From positions 1 through 29,744 of the IMG/VR virus record IMGVR_UViG_3300027861_000145: a stretch of DNA of 29,744 nucleotides, one strand, 5' to 3'. A program made the position numbers and the translations under genes. The stretch is from a virus. Each line of letters starts with the position of its first letter. Positions within the stretch are counted from its first letter, which is position 1. Below, piece by piece: positions 16,609 through 24,879 of this stretch. The notes under the pieces were generated by a model. The model worked only from the letters and a program-made list of their open reading frames with translations. It did not search any database and was not told where the DNA came from.

Positions 16609-17532
16609 TTATTTTAGCCATTTATTTTGTCCTCTAAGATTCATTAATAATCTACCGGGATGTATATTACTTATTCTAATCTTTGCATTTCTTAAAAGAG
16701 AACTCTTTCTTTTTCTTGCTCTTGCAATCACATACTCTTGTACGTTTAGCTTTGAGCTTAGTATAGCGTACTCAATGTAAGCGTATATATAATCTTCAAA
16801 CATCTTGTTCACACTAATCTCTGTATTGTCACCGTTCTCCATTCCATCGGATACATACTCAAGAACAATACTTTCGTTAGCCATATCAGAACTAAAGTTT
16901 ATAACGCCACCCTTCTTGTTTATACTGAACGTAGGATTTGCGTTAGCAGTCTCTGTATTTAAACCAAACCGAGCTCCTATCGCATAATCAAAATACCACA
17001 TCCCATCACAACAGTAACCTTCGTATCCGTTAAATGGACTGTTAGCGTTTAAGTATATAGACTTCTTGCCTCCTGTAATCCTATCCATATCTAAGTTAGA
17101 GTGCTCAGGGCTTAAGGCGTTACCGTTCTCATCAAATAGAATCCTACAGTTATTGTCTTGTAGATACGCATCACTCCAATTAGTCTGAATGTTTTCAGTT
17201 AGAGGATATAGCAATCCATTCTTATACATAGATACCCTCACCCAATTCACATAGTCAGGAGGTAATACGTATCGTAAGGTATTGCATACCGTTAGCTGTA
17301 ATATTTTTATTTCTTTAAACGCATCATAGTTAAGCTCTTGTATACCACGCTTAGCGTGAAACAAAACCTTAAACCTCTCCTCATTATTTATCAATGAGTG
17401 ATTGCCTGCGTACATCAACATAAAGTTGTTTACTATATCATACAACGAGACATACTGATAAGAGCCCCAATTTGCATCTTCAGGAGTGTTACCATTATTT
17501 TCGTAATATTCATACTGTGAGATATAAGCCAT
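16609..17532 (-). CDS. Tail ring/adaptor-type structural protein, 307 aa
   Basis: A motif block (residues about 25-95) reads YVSLYDIVNNFMLMYAGNH, then FHAKRGIQELNYDAFKEIK, then YVLPPDYVNWVRVSMYKNG. I associate it with the head-tail adaptor or ring proteins of crAss-like phages, which play the part of P22 gp4 or T7 gp11 (tail tubular A). The C-terminal third is helical and basic (IARARKRKSSLLRNAKIRI). It sits between the 320-aa gene (6-base gap) and the nozzle gene (1-base gap), the expected place in a connector operon. No membrane segment is seen. The specific ring position is not resolvable. Confidence 0.7.
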   Translation of the reverse strand: MAYISQYEYYENNGNTPEDANWGSYQYVSLYDIVNNFMLMYAGNHSLINNEERFKVLFHAKRGIQELNYDAFKEIKILQLTVCNTLRYVLPPDYVNWVRVSMYKNGLLYPLTENIQTNWSDAYLQDNNCRILFDENGNALSPEHSNLDMDRITGGKKSIYLNANSPFNGYEGYCCDGMWYFDYAIGARFGLNTETANANPTFSINKKGGVINFSSDMANESIVLEYVSDGMENGDNTEISVNKMFEDYIYAYIEYAILSSKLNVQEYVIARARKRKSSLLRNAKIRISNIHPGRLLMNLRGQNKWLK

Positions 17533-17538
17533 AGTTTA

Positions 17539-18501
17539 TTATTTTTCGTCTTGGTCTTCTTTTTGTTCTAATCCTTGTCCAAACTGAACTGCTGCAACCT
17601 CTCTAATTGACATCCCTGCGTACTGTAGTATCTTTAATACTAACGTAGGCTCGTCAGATATACTCAACTCAAAGTCTTGAAAGTCAGATTGTGATTGGTC
17701 AAATGAAGGCTCTCCTCCAATTAACTCAACGTATGTCCACTTAGGGTCGTTAGGATACCTAATGTATTGACATTGAACCGCACCTATAGTATTTATACTT
17801 GGGGGGAACAATGAAAGGTTAGGCTCCTGTTGTGTGTATGCAGGGAACATTGTTGACGGTGCAGTTAGCAAAGAGTTGTTTAACATAGTTATCTTGCTAT
17901 GCGTAACCTTCTCTGCTTCGTTTAATACACTGTCATCGTATACCACATACCCCTCAGGGAAGTTTTGAAATATATCTGCAGGATTACCATTACCATCCGT
18001 TAATACAAGCGTATCTGTTCCGCTTAACGCCTGAACAAATGCTGTCTGATTCGTTGTGGTGTTACCTACAATATCACCTACATTAACACCTGCTGATACA
18101 AAGTCAATGGTGTTGTCTACTAAGTCACCTACCTGTAGTGATGTGTTGCTTCCACTTGCTAATAGTCGTGTGTATACTAATACCTTGTTTAATAGATAGT
18201 AGTCATCGTTTGTTGTTGTTTGACTTGGTGTAAAAAATTTATTAGATATGTTGTGTAATAAAAAATTGTCTACTGAGAATATATTTATTACCTCCTCATA
18301 TCCTTTTGTTATATCTGCATAGCCTGTCCCTGAGGCTCTTGCATTCTCTTTGTTTATCTGATAGTTATACTGATAAAAATAATCTTCAAAAATATCTAAC
18401 TGTGCCTGTTTAGCAAATAGGTTAAAGTCAGATGGAGAAATGTATCCGTAATTATTTTTATTTAGTATAGACAATACTGTGTTCCTAACCGAGTTTATCA
18501 T
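17539..18501 (-). CDS. Tail ring/connector-type structural protein, 320 aa
   Basis: The start (MINSVRNTVLSILNKNNYGY, then ISPSDFNLFAKQAQLDIFE) is a strongly conserved-looking helical block. It resembles a connector or ring protein found upstream of the nozzle gene in Bacteroidetes podoviruses. The middle is beta-rich (VGDLVDNTIDFVSAGVNVGD, a Hypertrehalosaemic-like strand repeat is not implied). A segment near 235-260 reads CQYIRYPNDPKWTYV. The end is acidic (QKEDQDEK). The gene begins a new unit: its ATG is 18 bases after a TATCTTTG box and a strong terminator lies just before that. I infer a portal-proximal ring; the family name rests on memory. Confidence 0.7.
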   Translation of the reverse strand: MINSVRNTVLSILNKNNYGYISPSDFNLFAKQAQLDIFEDYFYQYNYQINKENARASGTGYADITKGYEEVINIFSVDNFLLHNISNKFFTPSQTTTNDDYYLLNKVLVYTRLLASGSNTSLQVGDLVDNTIDFVSAGVNVGDIVGNTTTNQTAFVQALSGTDTLVLTDGNGNPADIFQNFPEGYVVYDDSVLNEAEKVTHSKITMLNNSLLTAPSTMFPAYTQQEPNLSLFPPSINTIGAVQCQYIRYPNDPKWTYVELIGGEPSFDQSQSDFQDFELSISDEPTLVLKILQYAGMSIREVAAVQFGQGLEQKEDQDEK

Positions 18502-18518
18502 CTGTAAATACTTTCATA

Positions 18519-18526
18519 CAAAGATA
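18519..18526 (-). promoter_or_regulatory. Bacteroidetes-type -7 box before the connector/tail operon
   Basis: TATCTTTG on the minus strand matches TAnnTTTG. It lies 17 bases upstream of ATG 18501 and directly after the T run of the terminator at 18530-18561. No convincing -33 element is seen; the T run may help as an upstream element. Confidence 0.6.
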
Positions 18527-18529
18527 CAC

Positions 18530-18561
18530 AAAAAAAAAGACCCCTTCATTTGAAGAGGTCT
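18530..18561 (-). terminator. Rho-independent terminator after the 108-aa gene
   Basis: The minus strand has a 10-base stem (AGACCTCTTC / GAAGGGGTCT, one T-G pair) with an AAAT loop, followed by eight T. It lies about 20 bases after the stop at 18581. Confidence 0.9.
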
Positions 18562-18580
18562 CATTGATATTGATTATTAT

Positions 18581-18907
18581 TTATGGGGCAGCAGGACCTT
18601 CAGGACCGGGGTCGGGACCTGCGTCTCCACCACCATCTTCAACAGAAATAGAGTCGATAGTAGTACCTAAAGGTATGCTAACAACAGATACTGCCTCTTT
18701 CCAAGAAGATTGAAATGCATCTACCTGTGCATTATTAATGCTGTCAATAAGAGATTGAGACATATTTGTGCCCTCAAAAAAAACAGTAATTATCCCGTTG
18801 GTAATAGCTAAAGCCTCAGGGCTACTAATATTCATATAGCACCCGTCAACAATAGGGAATAATACCGTGCCGTTATTTGTAGTTTCGAATGATAAAAATT
18901 TACTCAT
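18581..18907 (-). CDS. Small protein of unknown function in its own transcription unit, 108 aa
   Basis: I do not recognise the family. Residues 1-75 alternate hydrophobic and polar residues (FLSFETTNNGTVLFPIVDG), suggesting beta structure. The tail from about residue 85 is acidic and then Gly/Pro-rich (DGGGDAGPDPGPEGPAAP). There is no signal peptide or membrane segment. It has its own promoter box (18938-18945) and its own terminator (18530-18561), and the gene before it is also ended by a terminator. Such an isolated small gene between head and tail operons is typical of a moron or of a highly expressed head decoration protein. The sequence does not decide between them. Confidence 0.75.
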   Translation of the reverse strand: MSKFLSFETTNNGTVLFPIVDGCYMNISSPEALAITNGIITVFFEGTNMSQSLIDSINNAQVDAFQSSWKEAVSVVSIPLGTTIDSISVEDGGGDAGPDPGPEGPAAP

Positions 18908-18937
18908 AATAAAAAAAGTTTAAGTATTAATAAAAGA

Positions 18938-18945
18938 CAAAGATA
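18938..18945 (-). promoter_or_regulatory. Bacteroidetes-type -7 box before the 108-aa gene
   Basis: TATCTTTG on the minus strand, 30 bases upstream of ATG 18907 and just after the terminator at 18949-18977. It is identical in setting to the box at 18519-18526. Confidence 0.6.
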
Positions 18946-18948
18946 CAC

Positions 18949-18977
18949 AAAAAAAAAGAGGGGTCGTTAAACCCCTC
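18949..18977 (-). terminator. Rho-independent terminator after the 245-aa gene
   Basis: The minus strand has a 7-base stem (GAGGGGT / ACCCCTC) with a TTAACG loop, followed by nine T. It lies 22 bases after the stop at 19000. Confidence 0.9.
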
Positions 18978-18999
18978 CTCATCCATTATAACCTTATGT

Positions 19000-19737
19000 C
19001 TATAATTGTTTCTCTAAAAATACTAACACATCTACGCCATCGTCAGACTTAAACCAATCAGCTAAATACTGAATAGCGTCTACACCAAACGGTATCGTTG
19101 TTAATCTTTTTTTGTTTCCTTCTAAATTAAAGTATACCTCTCTCCTCTTATTTCTAAATGCAATAAGCTTGTTGTCAAAGAACAACTGAACAGTGGACTG
19201 TAGTTTTAATTTAGGGTCAGATAATATATTTAAAAATGTACTTGGATTTTGTTTTGCAAATATGAGTACATCTCTTCTTAACTCAGATGATGTCATCTTA
19301 GATACATCCTTGTTAAATACAACACGACCAAGATTCTCAAGCTGCTCTATGCTAAGTGACTTAGCTTCGATTAACGCATCCACCTCAGCAGTAAGCTGCT
19401 CTACCTCTTCTGCAGCATCCTTACCATAATCAACCTCAATAAATCGTTTACCGTTTAGAGGGTGGTAGTGTAAAAACTGTTGAAGCACAGGATTTGTTCT
19501 TGCAACTCTAAGCATACCATCTTCAAAGATTACAGGTGTAACAACAGCGTTACCGTCCTGTTCATCTTCAAAACAACTTCTTTGATTGATAGCATATCTT
19601 ATGGTTCTGTTAACTCCTTGCTCCTCGTCAAAGTACAGCAGTGCTGCATTACGAGAGCTTCGTGAAGGAATAATGCACGACAATGGTGCTCTGTCTCTTG
19701 TGAGTTTATAAACTCTGTCTTTTAATTCTAATTTCAT
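19000..19737 (-). CDS. Conserved phage protein of unknown function next to the capsid gene, 245 aa
   Basis: I recognise the pattern but not a function: VYKLTRDRAPLSCIIPSR, then ALLYFDEEQGVNRTIRYA, then FEDGMLRVARTNPVLQQFL and HYHPLNGKRF in the first 100 residues. A helical, acidic middle (EEVEQLTAEVDALIEAKSLS) and a C-terminal domain with EVYFNLEGNKKR follow. Proteins of this kind occur next to the capsid gene in marine Bacteroidetes phages. Possible roles are capsid accessory protein, head completion protein or DNA-binding protein; nothing seen decides. It is separated from the capsid gene by a terminator, so it may depend on readthrough or an unseen promoter in the A/T-rich 74-base gap. The leader is almost pure A/T without a Shine-Dalgarno motif. 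Confidence 0.75.
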   Translation of the reverse strand: MKLELKDRVYKLTRDRAPLSCIIPSRSSRNAALLYFDEEQGVNRTIRYAINQRSCFEDEQDGNAVVTPVIFEDGMLRVARTNPVLQQFLHYHPLNGKRFIEVDYGKDAAEEVEQLTAEVDALIEAKSLSIEQLENLGRVVFNKDVSKMTSSELRRDVLIFAKQNPSTFLNILSDPKLKLQSTVQLFFDNKLIAFRNKRREVYFNLEGNKKRLTTIPFGVDAIQYLADWFKSDDGVDVLVFLEKQL

Positions 19738-19760
19738 TTTGATTAAATTTTAAATTTTAA

Positions 19761-19796
19761 AAATAAAAAAGTTAGGAGTGCCTAAGTAGACACTCC
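19761..19796 (-). terminator. Rho-independent terminator after the major capsid gene
   Basis: The minus strand has GGAGTG paired with CACTCC, extended inward by CTA and TAG, followed after TAAC by six T, A and five T. It lies about 15 bases after the capsid stop at 19812. A strong terminator here fits high capsid expression. Confidence 0.8.
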
Positions 19797-19811
19797 CTCC
19801 TCTTTGCAATA

Positions 19812-21254
19812 TTAGTCTTCGAACAGTACGAAGTTATTTGCACCTAATGTACAAACACATCTTTCAGACAAGAAGTGTACTTCCATCGCATCTAAAGACG
19901 ATGTAGCTGCACCACCTGCAGAACCTGTAATCCAAGTCTTATATCTTCTGTCCTCAGTTTCAGAAGCTCTGTAACGAACGTGTAAGAACGGACGTTTAGC
20001 ATTCTTTCCAAGAACTTGGTCATACACAGATGTTGAACCTGCAGGTACCAATAACCCGTTGATATTACCTGTACCTGCGGCTAAACCTCCACGCATAGTT
20101 GGGTCATTCAGATATTTCCAATCAGTCTTGTAGAAGTCATATCCTCTTCGGAATCCTGTGAATCCTAAGTTCAATGCCATCTCTTGGTCATTGTCAAACA
20201 ATCCGAAAGAAGTACCACCTGCACCATAAGAATTTTGCTCAGATAACATATCGTCAATTGAAAATCCAAAGTCTCTATCTAAGAATATTACGTTCTCTTC
20301 AATTGCTCCTTGTGCATCAAGTCGTCCGATGATAGCATCGAAGTCAGCTAATACATTAGGAACGCCACCTGTCCATAGGTTACCTCGTTGTCCTACAGTA
20401 AAGAACACACCTTCAGAACCTTTAGCAGTTCCGGCATTGGCAACATTGTCCATAGGTACTGCTTCAATCATTGCAGTCTCAAGATAGTCGTCAAAACGTA
20501 ATCTTGTTTCGTGCTCAGACTTCATATACCAAAGGTATCCACTTGCACCGTTCTCTGTTGTTACTTCAACCCATCCAATCTGAGCCATATCAGAACCTGA
20601 TACTGCGTACTTATCTTTAATGATAATTGGAGAGTTCTCGAAAATGAAATCGTCAGACTCTAAAGAACCATTCATTCCTTCAGTTCCTTTTGCAAACTCA
20701 GAACCGTAGATGAAGATAGTAACGTCTGCGTTTCCAACTCCTGAACCTGCTGCTACAAGTCCACCTGCTTCGTAAAAAGCAACTGTAGCTGTAATAGGAG
20801 ATACTGTTAAATCAACATCAGTAACAATACCTTTGTTTTCACCTGCACCATTGTTTTGGTGAACAACAACAGTCTGTCCTACTCTCAATGCGATACCGCC
20901 TTGAGCACTAAAAGGATTCTGTCCTGTAGTAGCTTGACCTGCAGGTGCTGATGCATCATTGATTTGGAATACTGCTTGGTCAGCATTCACTAATGCGGCT
21001 GTACCCACGCTTGTATATTTAACGTGAAGTCTTCCTTGCTCTGCCCATTTTACAAGGTCTGAGTTAGAAGGCATCTCTGCTCCAACCATTCTTAAAAATG
21101 AACTAATCGTTCTGTTTCCGTAACGTTCAAATTCCTTTTCATAAGTATCCGGAAGATACTGATTCAAGAAATCAAAGTTAGTAATGTAATTTGTCGCCAA
21201 CGGCACTTGCTGTGCTGATGGCTGTAGGTCGAAACCCGGTCCTGTTAATGGCAT
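19812..21254 (-). CDS. Major capsid protein, 480 aa (crAss-like/HK97-fold type)
   Basis: Residues 26-80 carry the block NFDFLNQYLPDTYEKEFERY, then GNRTISSFLRMVGAEMPSNS, then KWAEQGRLHVKYTS. I know it as the start of capsid proteins in crAss-like and related Bacteroidetes phages. An insertion-like beta region (about 85-190, rich in Gly, Ala and Thr) and a helical-beta core with NFVLFED at the end follow. Length (480) fits that family. The gene lies after portal and scaffold and is followed by a terminator, the usual place for the capsid gene. The leader has an A/T-rich TTAAAAATTAAAAATT just before ATG. There is no protease gene nearby, so whether the N-terminus is cleaved is unknown. Confidence 0.88.
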   Translation of the reverse strand: MPLTGPGFDLQPSAQQVPLATNYITNFDFLNQYLPDTYEKEFERYGNRTISSFLRMVGAEMPSNSDLVKWAEQGRLHVKYTSVGTAALVNADQAVFQINDASAPAGQATTGQNPFSAQGGIALRVGQTVVVHQNNGAGENKGIVTDVDLTVSPITATVAFYEAGGLVAAGSGVGNADVTIFIYGSEFAKGTEGMNGSLESDDFIFENSPIIIKDKYAVSGSDMAQIGWVEVTTENGASGYLWYMKSEHETRLRFDDYLETAMIEAVPMDNVANAGTAKGSEGVFFTVGQRGNLWTGGVPNVLADFDAIIGRLDAQGAIEENVIFLDRDFGFSIDDMLSEQNSYGAGGTSFGLFDNDQEMALNLGFTGFRRGYDFYKTDWKYLNDPTMRGGLAAGTGNINGLLVPAGSTSVYDQVLGKNAKRPFLHVRYRASETEDRRYKTWITGSAGGAATSSLDAMEVHFLSERCVCTLGANNFVLFED

Positions 21255-21285
21255 AATTTTTAATTTTTAAATGTTTTAAATATTT

Positions 21286-22392
21286 TTACTTTCTACTCTT
21301 AATTTTCAAGCCTCTACTACTTGGTGTAGATATAGACTTGATTTGCAATCCATCCTTACGGTTTGATACTTGAGGTGCTTTACGTTCTGTCATATCGACA
21401 TTTTTCATTCTACGTGTTACACTTTCAGTAGCATCCGATTTACCTTGTTCATAAAAGAACGAAGCAAACTTGTTCGGATTCATTGCGACAGCTAATGCTC
21501 TGTGATAACCTGCAGCATCGCTAAGCATACCCGTGTCTTTATCAATAAATTTCCTTACGAAACCTTGATAATCCATTTGTTGCTCTTTGATTCTATCAGT
21601 CTCACCCGGTTTGAAAGTAAAAGTATCTTCTCCAATCTTGAAATCAAAACCTTTGAAATCTTGGAAAACTTGGTCTGTCTTTTCAGTAAACCATTCTCTT
21701 TTTCTTTTCATCTCTTCTTGAGCTGTATCAGCCTCAGCTAAATATCGCTTATACTCTTCAATCTCTTGTATCTGCTCATCAGAGACTCCAACCGTACTTG
21801 ACTCAAGTGGTTGTTTGTACATCTCCTTTTGCTCTTCAAAAAAGTTCTTAGCTTTAGCGATAGCCTTTTTCTTTGCCAACTTAGTTTTCTTAATATCTCT
21901 CTCTTCGTCTAAGTCCTCATCATAGCTGTAGTCATCCATAAGGACCTCTACATCTTCTGAGTCGGTAGCCTCGCCTGAAGCAAGAAAATATTCAGATAAC
22001 ATTTGGTCTTCGTCCATAGAAGAAAAATCTCGGTTTAGTTTTACGTAATCTTCAATCCCTCTCCCTGTACTTTTTTTATAATCAAAATAACCTTTAACAT
22101 CTTCAGGCAACTCTTCATTTTTTTCTCTTTGTTCGAAAAGTTGGTCTACAGATGTAAAGTCTTTCTCATATCTGTTTTTAATAAATGAAAGAACGTCATC
22201 CTCATTTAACTCAGAGGATTGAGTTTCTACAGTGTCTTGTGCATCATCAGATGTAGAGTCAGATGATTGCATATTAATCTGTTCTACACTTGTTGGGTTA
22301 TGTCTTTCTTCTGCATCTTTTAATAGTTTAGCCTCTATTTCTTGTTGAGACTTTTCTTCAGTCCCGGTAACTTCTTTTACTTTAAATTCCAT
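21286..22392 (-). CDS. Scaffold protein, 368 aa
   Basis: The protein is highly acidic and helical: Glu/Asp/Ser/Gln-rich for 1-120, then an acidic core (about 150-165, DDYSYDEDLDEE), a Lys/Ala-rich helix (TKLAKKKAIAKAKNFFEEQK) and long charged helices to 250. The C-terminus is basic (RKDGLQIKSISTPSSRGLKI). Acidic coiled rods with a basic C-terminal end that grips the capsid protein are typical of phage scaffolds. The gene lies directly between portal and capsid genes, as expected. No protease motif is visible, so it may leave the prohead intact. It has a TAACTTTG box in the 51-base gap before it. The name rests on composition and position, not on a sequence motif. Confidence 0.8.
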   Translation of the reverse strand: MEFKVKEVTGTEEKSQQEIEAKLLKDAEERHNPTSVEQINMQSSDSTSDDAQDTVETQSSELNEDDVLSFIKNRYEKDFTSVDQLFEQREKNEELPEDVKGYFDYKKSTGRGIEDYVKLNRDFSSMDEDQMLSEYFLASGEATDSEDVEVLMDDYSYDEDLDEERDIKKTKLAKKKAIAKAKNFFEEQKEMYKQPLESSTVGVSDEQIQEIEEYKRYLAEADTAQEEMKRKREWFTEKTDQVFQDFKGFDFKIGEDTFTFKPGETDRIKEQQMDYQGFVRKFIDKDTGMLSDAAGYHRALAVAMNPNKFASFFYEQGKSDATESVTRRMKNVDMTERKAPQVSNRKDGLQIKSISTPSSRGLKIKSRK

Positions 22393-22407
22393 TTGATTAA
22401 ATTTTTA

Positions 22408-22415
22408 CAAAGTTA
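22408..22415 (-). promoter_or_regulatory. Bacteroidetes-type -7 box before the scaffold-capsid unit
   Basis: TAACTTTG on the minus strand matches TAnnTTTG and lies 15 bases upstream of ATG 22392 in the gap after the portal stop. A start point about 7 bases on would leave a very short leader. No -33 element is evident. Confidence 0.45.
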
Positions 22416-22443
22416 GTTAATATTTTTTATTGATTTTATTCGA

Positions 22444-24879
22444 TTATCTTGGAGAGAACTCAGCTAAGTCAAATCCATCTAAGCTATCCTCGTTAGACTC
22501 AAATCTTTGTGGAGGTAGATTGTTCTTACGTTGATTGATTAACTGTGACTGCTGCGTGTTCTGCTGATTTATCCTTGAAGATTTTGCATCCTCTCGTTGA
22601 GTCTCTCGTGATTGTAAAGCATTCTCAGACATATCTCGAAGCTGCTGATTGTAGTTAAACTCCTCCTGCATCAACATAGACTTTAACTTAGCCTCGTTGT
22701 TCATCTTCTCAATCTCAAACGCAATCTTAGCCTGCTCAAGCTGCATCTTGCCTCTCATCTCCATCTCTATCTTCTGTGCAGCAATCTGTGCTGCCATCTG
22801 TTGAGACTGCATATTTATCTGACCTGTCATAGCCTGCTTCTGCATCTCCATCTGTTCTTCTCTATCCTGTTTCTGCTTACGCTTTAACTTAAGAAGTTGA
22901 TTAGCAAGTTTGATATTCTTAATCTCCCTGATGTCTATGGCATCCTCAAGATTAATATCCCCCTTTGAAAGAGCCATCTGAATGTTCTGCTCAAGTTTAG
23001 CTTTATCCTCCTCGTCAGGTGCTATCTCTATAAATATACCAAAGTCATAAATATACAAGTCACTTATATCATTAAGTATTGACACGTTATACTTGCCTAT
23101 CTTGTTTGCAAAGTCATCTTTAAAGTCAGCGTACTCTAATATGTCAGCAACACGATACGTTAATGCCTCAGCTAAACTTCTATATATGTAAAGACTTCCA
23201 TCAAGTATATGACGGGTGGCTACATTAGAGTTTAATGCAGCAAGTTTTTGTAAGCCAACCAACGAGTTAGGGTCAGGATTACTTCCGTCTCGTGCCTCGT
23301 TTAATCCTGTTACGGTTCTAATCATACCTAAGTAATGATTGTAGTTTCCTATAAGCATCTGTGTCTTAGACGCTCCTGAATTAGATGTAAGCTGTTGTAT
23401 AGGAACCTTAGCCTGATTGTAGTCACCATCCTGAGTGTATGACCTTCCTATCACACTACCCGTTTGGAAGTATAACCTTAATGCATCCTCAGGGTTATAT
23501 GCGTTGCCTGTACCGAGGTCAACCTCGTTCAGTCCATCTGCATCTATATATACACCATCAGGTACTACCCTTGCAATAACCTGTTGTAGCTTTAGGTGTG
23601 TCATCTGTATTAAATCAGCAAAGGGTACCATCCGTCTTACTAAAGACTCTAACCTACCCTTGTACATCCTTGGGGCAACTGCCACATAGTTTGGAAGTGC
23701 GTGCTGACTTGATGACTTAGGTCTTACCATATTCTTAGCAAGCTCCCACTTCAATACAATGTTGGTTCCCATAACCATAACCCCATCATACCACACATCA
23801 ATTGTTTTCTCAAACTTCTCAAAGTTCCCTTCCTCCATTACATCTTCAGGTGGGTCAAATTGGTCATCCTTCTCAATTACTTTATTACCGCCTGTTGCCG
23901 TAATCTTTTTCTTATAGACCATCTTCTCTGTGGTCTTATAGTTAAAGTATAATAGTGTTACAGTATCCCTAAAGAAAATATCATTCTCATAGAACTGTGC
24001 TACATTATAGTAGTCATACCACGATTGACTGTACTTACTTATCTCCTCTAAATCTTCTGTTGTCAATGAAGGGTCTATCTTCATCAGCTCTGTGATAGGA
24101 AGTGTCTTAACCTCTCCCCAATAGAAACAATCTTTAAAGTGTGGGTCTTCTGTATAGCTGTATACAATATTAGCCGGGTCAACATATGATACTGATACCC
24201 CTGCCCCCTTTAAAAACTCGTGCTTAGCTACACCAATACCTACGGTTGCTATATCATAGTCAACTCTTTTACGTATATCAAGGTAGTGATTCTCTTCGAA
24301 TATTGTATTGATAGCCTCCTCTTCAGCTATCTCTATAGCAGGTTTGTAGTTAAGCTGCATATATAAAGCCATCTCCGTATCATCTTGAGGTAGTGCATCC
24401 TCAGGCATTATAAACGGGTCGTATCCTGACTTCTCTTTTATAATAGAGAGTTGGTCTTTTGCAGCCATCTGCCCCTCTATCATATCCTGATACTTAGTTC
24501 TCTTAGCTTGAGACATTGCATCTTGAGCGTATGCCTTAACCTTAAACAGTCTATCAGACATTCCGTTCACAACTATGTCAACAAACTTAGGGATGATAGG
24601 TACAGGTGTCCAATCTAAGTTAAGATACGATAGGTCGCCATCAATAGCTAACTCGTTCTTATACTTGCTTATAGACTGCTCACCTCTTGCGTATAATCTC
24701 AATCTGTGAAACTCTCTCCATTGGTCATAAAACCTACAACCATTCCCATCCTTACGGAACCATTCATACTGAATGGCTTGCCCTATCATCAACCCGTATT
24801 CATCTGTTGCTTTCTCAGCATCAGAAACAAACTGACTTGGAAACCCTGCAGATGAAATATTAATTTTTACATCCTTCAT
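22444..24879 (-). CDS. Portal protein, 811 aa (crAss-like type)
   Basis: It forms the ring at the capsid vertex through which DNA enters and leaves. Family-type blocks are YARGEQSISKYKNEL (about 68-82), DGDLSYLNLDWTPVPIIPKF and VDIVVNGMSDRLFKV (to about 120), then RKRVDYDIATVGIGVAKHEF, and a stem or crown region with GNYNHYLGMIRTVTGLNEAR. The last 170 residues are Gln/Met/Lys-rich coiled coil (for example QAMTGQINMQSQQMAAQIAA), a C-terminal barrel-like extension seen in long portals. At 811 residues it fits crAss-like portals, which are longer than most. Its ATG overlaps the terminase stop (ATGA), so translation is coupled. Confidence 0.9.
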   Translation of the reverse strand: MKDVKINISSAGFPSQFVSDAEKATDEYGLMIGQAIQYEWFRKDGNGCRFYDQWREFHRLRLYARGEQSISKYKNELAIDGDLSYLNLDWTPVPIIPKFVDIVVNGMSDRLFKVKAYAQDAMSQAKRTKYQDMIEGQMAAKDQLSIIKEKSGYDPFIMPEDALPQDDTEMALYMQLNYKPAIEIAEEEAINTIFEENHYLDIRKRVDYDIATVGIGVAKHEFLKGAGVSVSYVDPANIVYSYTEDPHFKDCFYWGEVKTLPITELMKIDPSLTTEDLEEISKYSQSWYDYYNVAQFYENDIFFRDTVTLLYFNYKTTEKMVYKKKITATGGNKVIEKDDQFDPPEDVMEEGNFEKFEKTIDVWYDGVMVMGTNIVLKWELAKNMVRPKSSSQHALPNYVAVAPRMYKGRLESLVRRMVPFADLIQMTHLKLQQVIARVVPDGVYIDADGLNEVDLGTGNAYNPEDALRLYFQTGSVIGRSYTQDGDYNQAKVPIQQLTSNSGASKTQMLIGNYNHYLGMIRTVTGLNEARDGSNPDPNSLVGLQKLAALNSNVATRHILDGSLYIYRSLAEALTYRVADILEYADFKDDFANKIGKYNVSILNDISDLYIYDFGIFIEIAPDEEDKAKLEQNIQMALSKGDINLEDAIDIREIKNIKLANQLLKLKRKQKQDREEQMEMQKQAMTGQINMQSQQMAAQIAAQKIEMEMRGKMQLEQAKIAFEIEKMNNEAKLKSMLMQEEFNYNQQLRDMSENALQSRETQREDAKSSRINQQNTQQSQLINQRKNNLPPQRFESNEDSLDGFDLAEFSPR

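Larger units (their letters stand above)
18518..18959. repeat. Two exact 23-base repeats flanking the 108-aa gene
   Basis: The 23 bases at 18518-18540 recur exactly at 18937-18959. Each repeat holds the promoter-like TATCTTTG box and the T run of a terminator on the minus strand. The two copies bracket one small gene, whose unit length is 419 bases. They could allow gain or loss of the cassette by recombination. Confidence 0.85.

Noticed and set aside
21286-22392. Prohead protease fused to the scaffold
   Set aside because: No Ser/His protease motif is visible; composition is that of a plain acidic scaffold.
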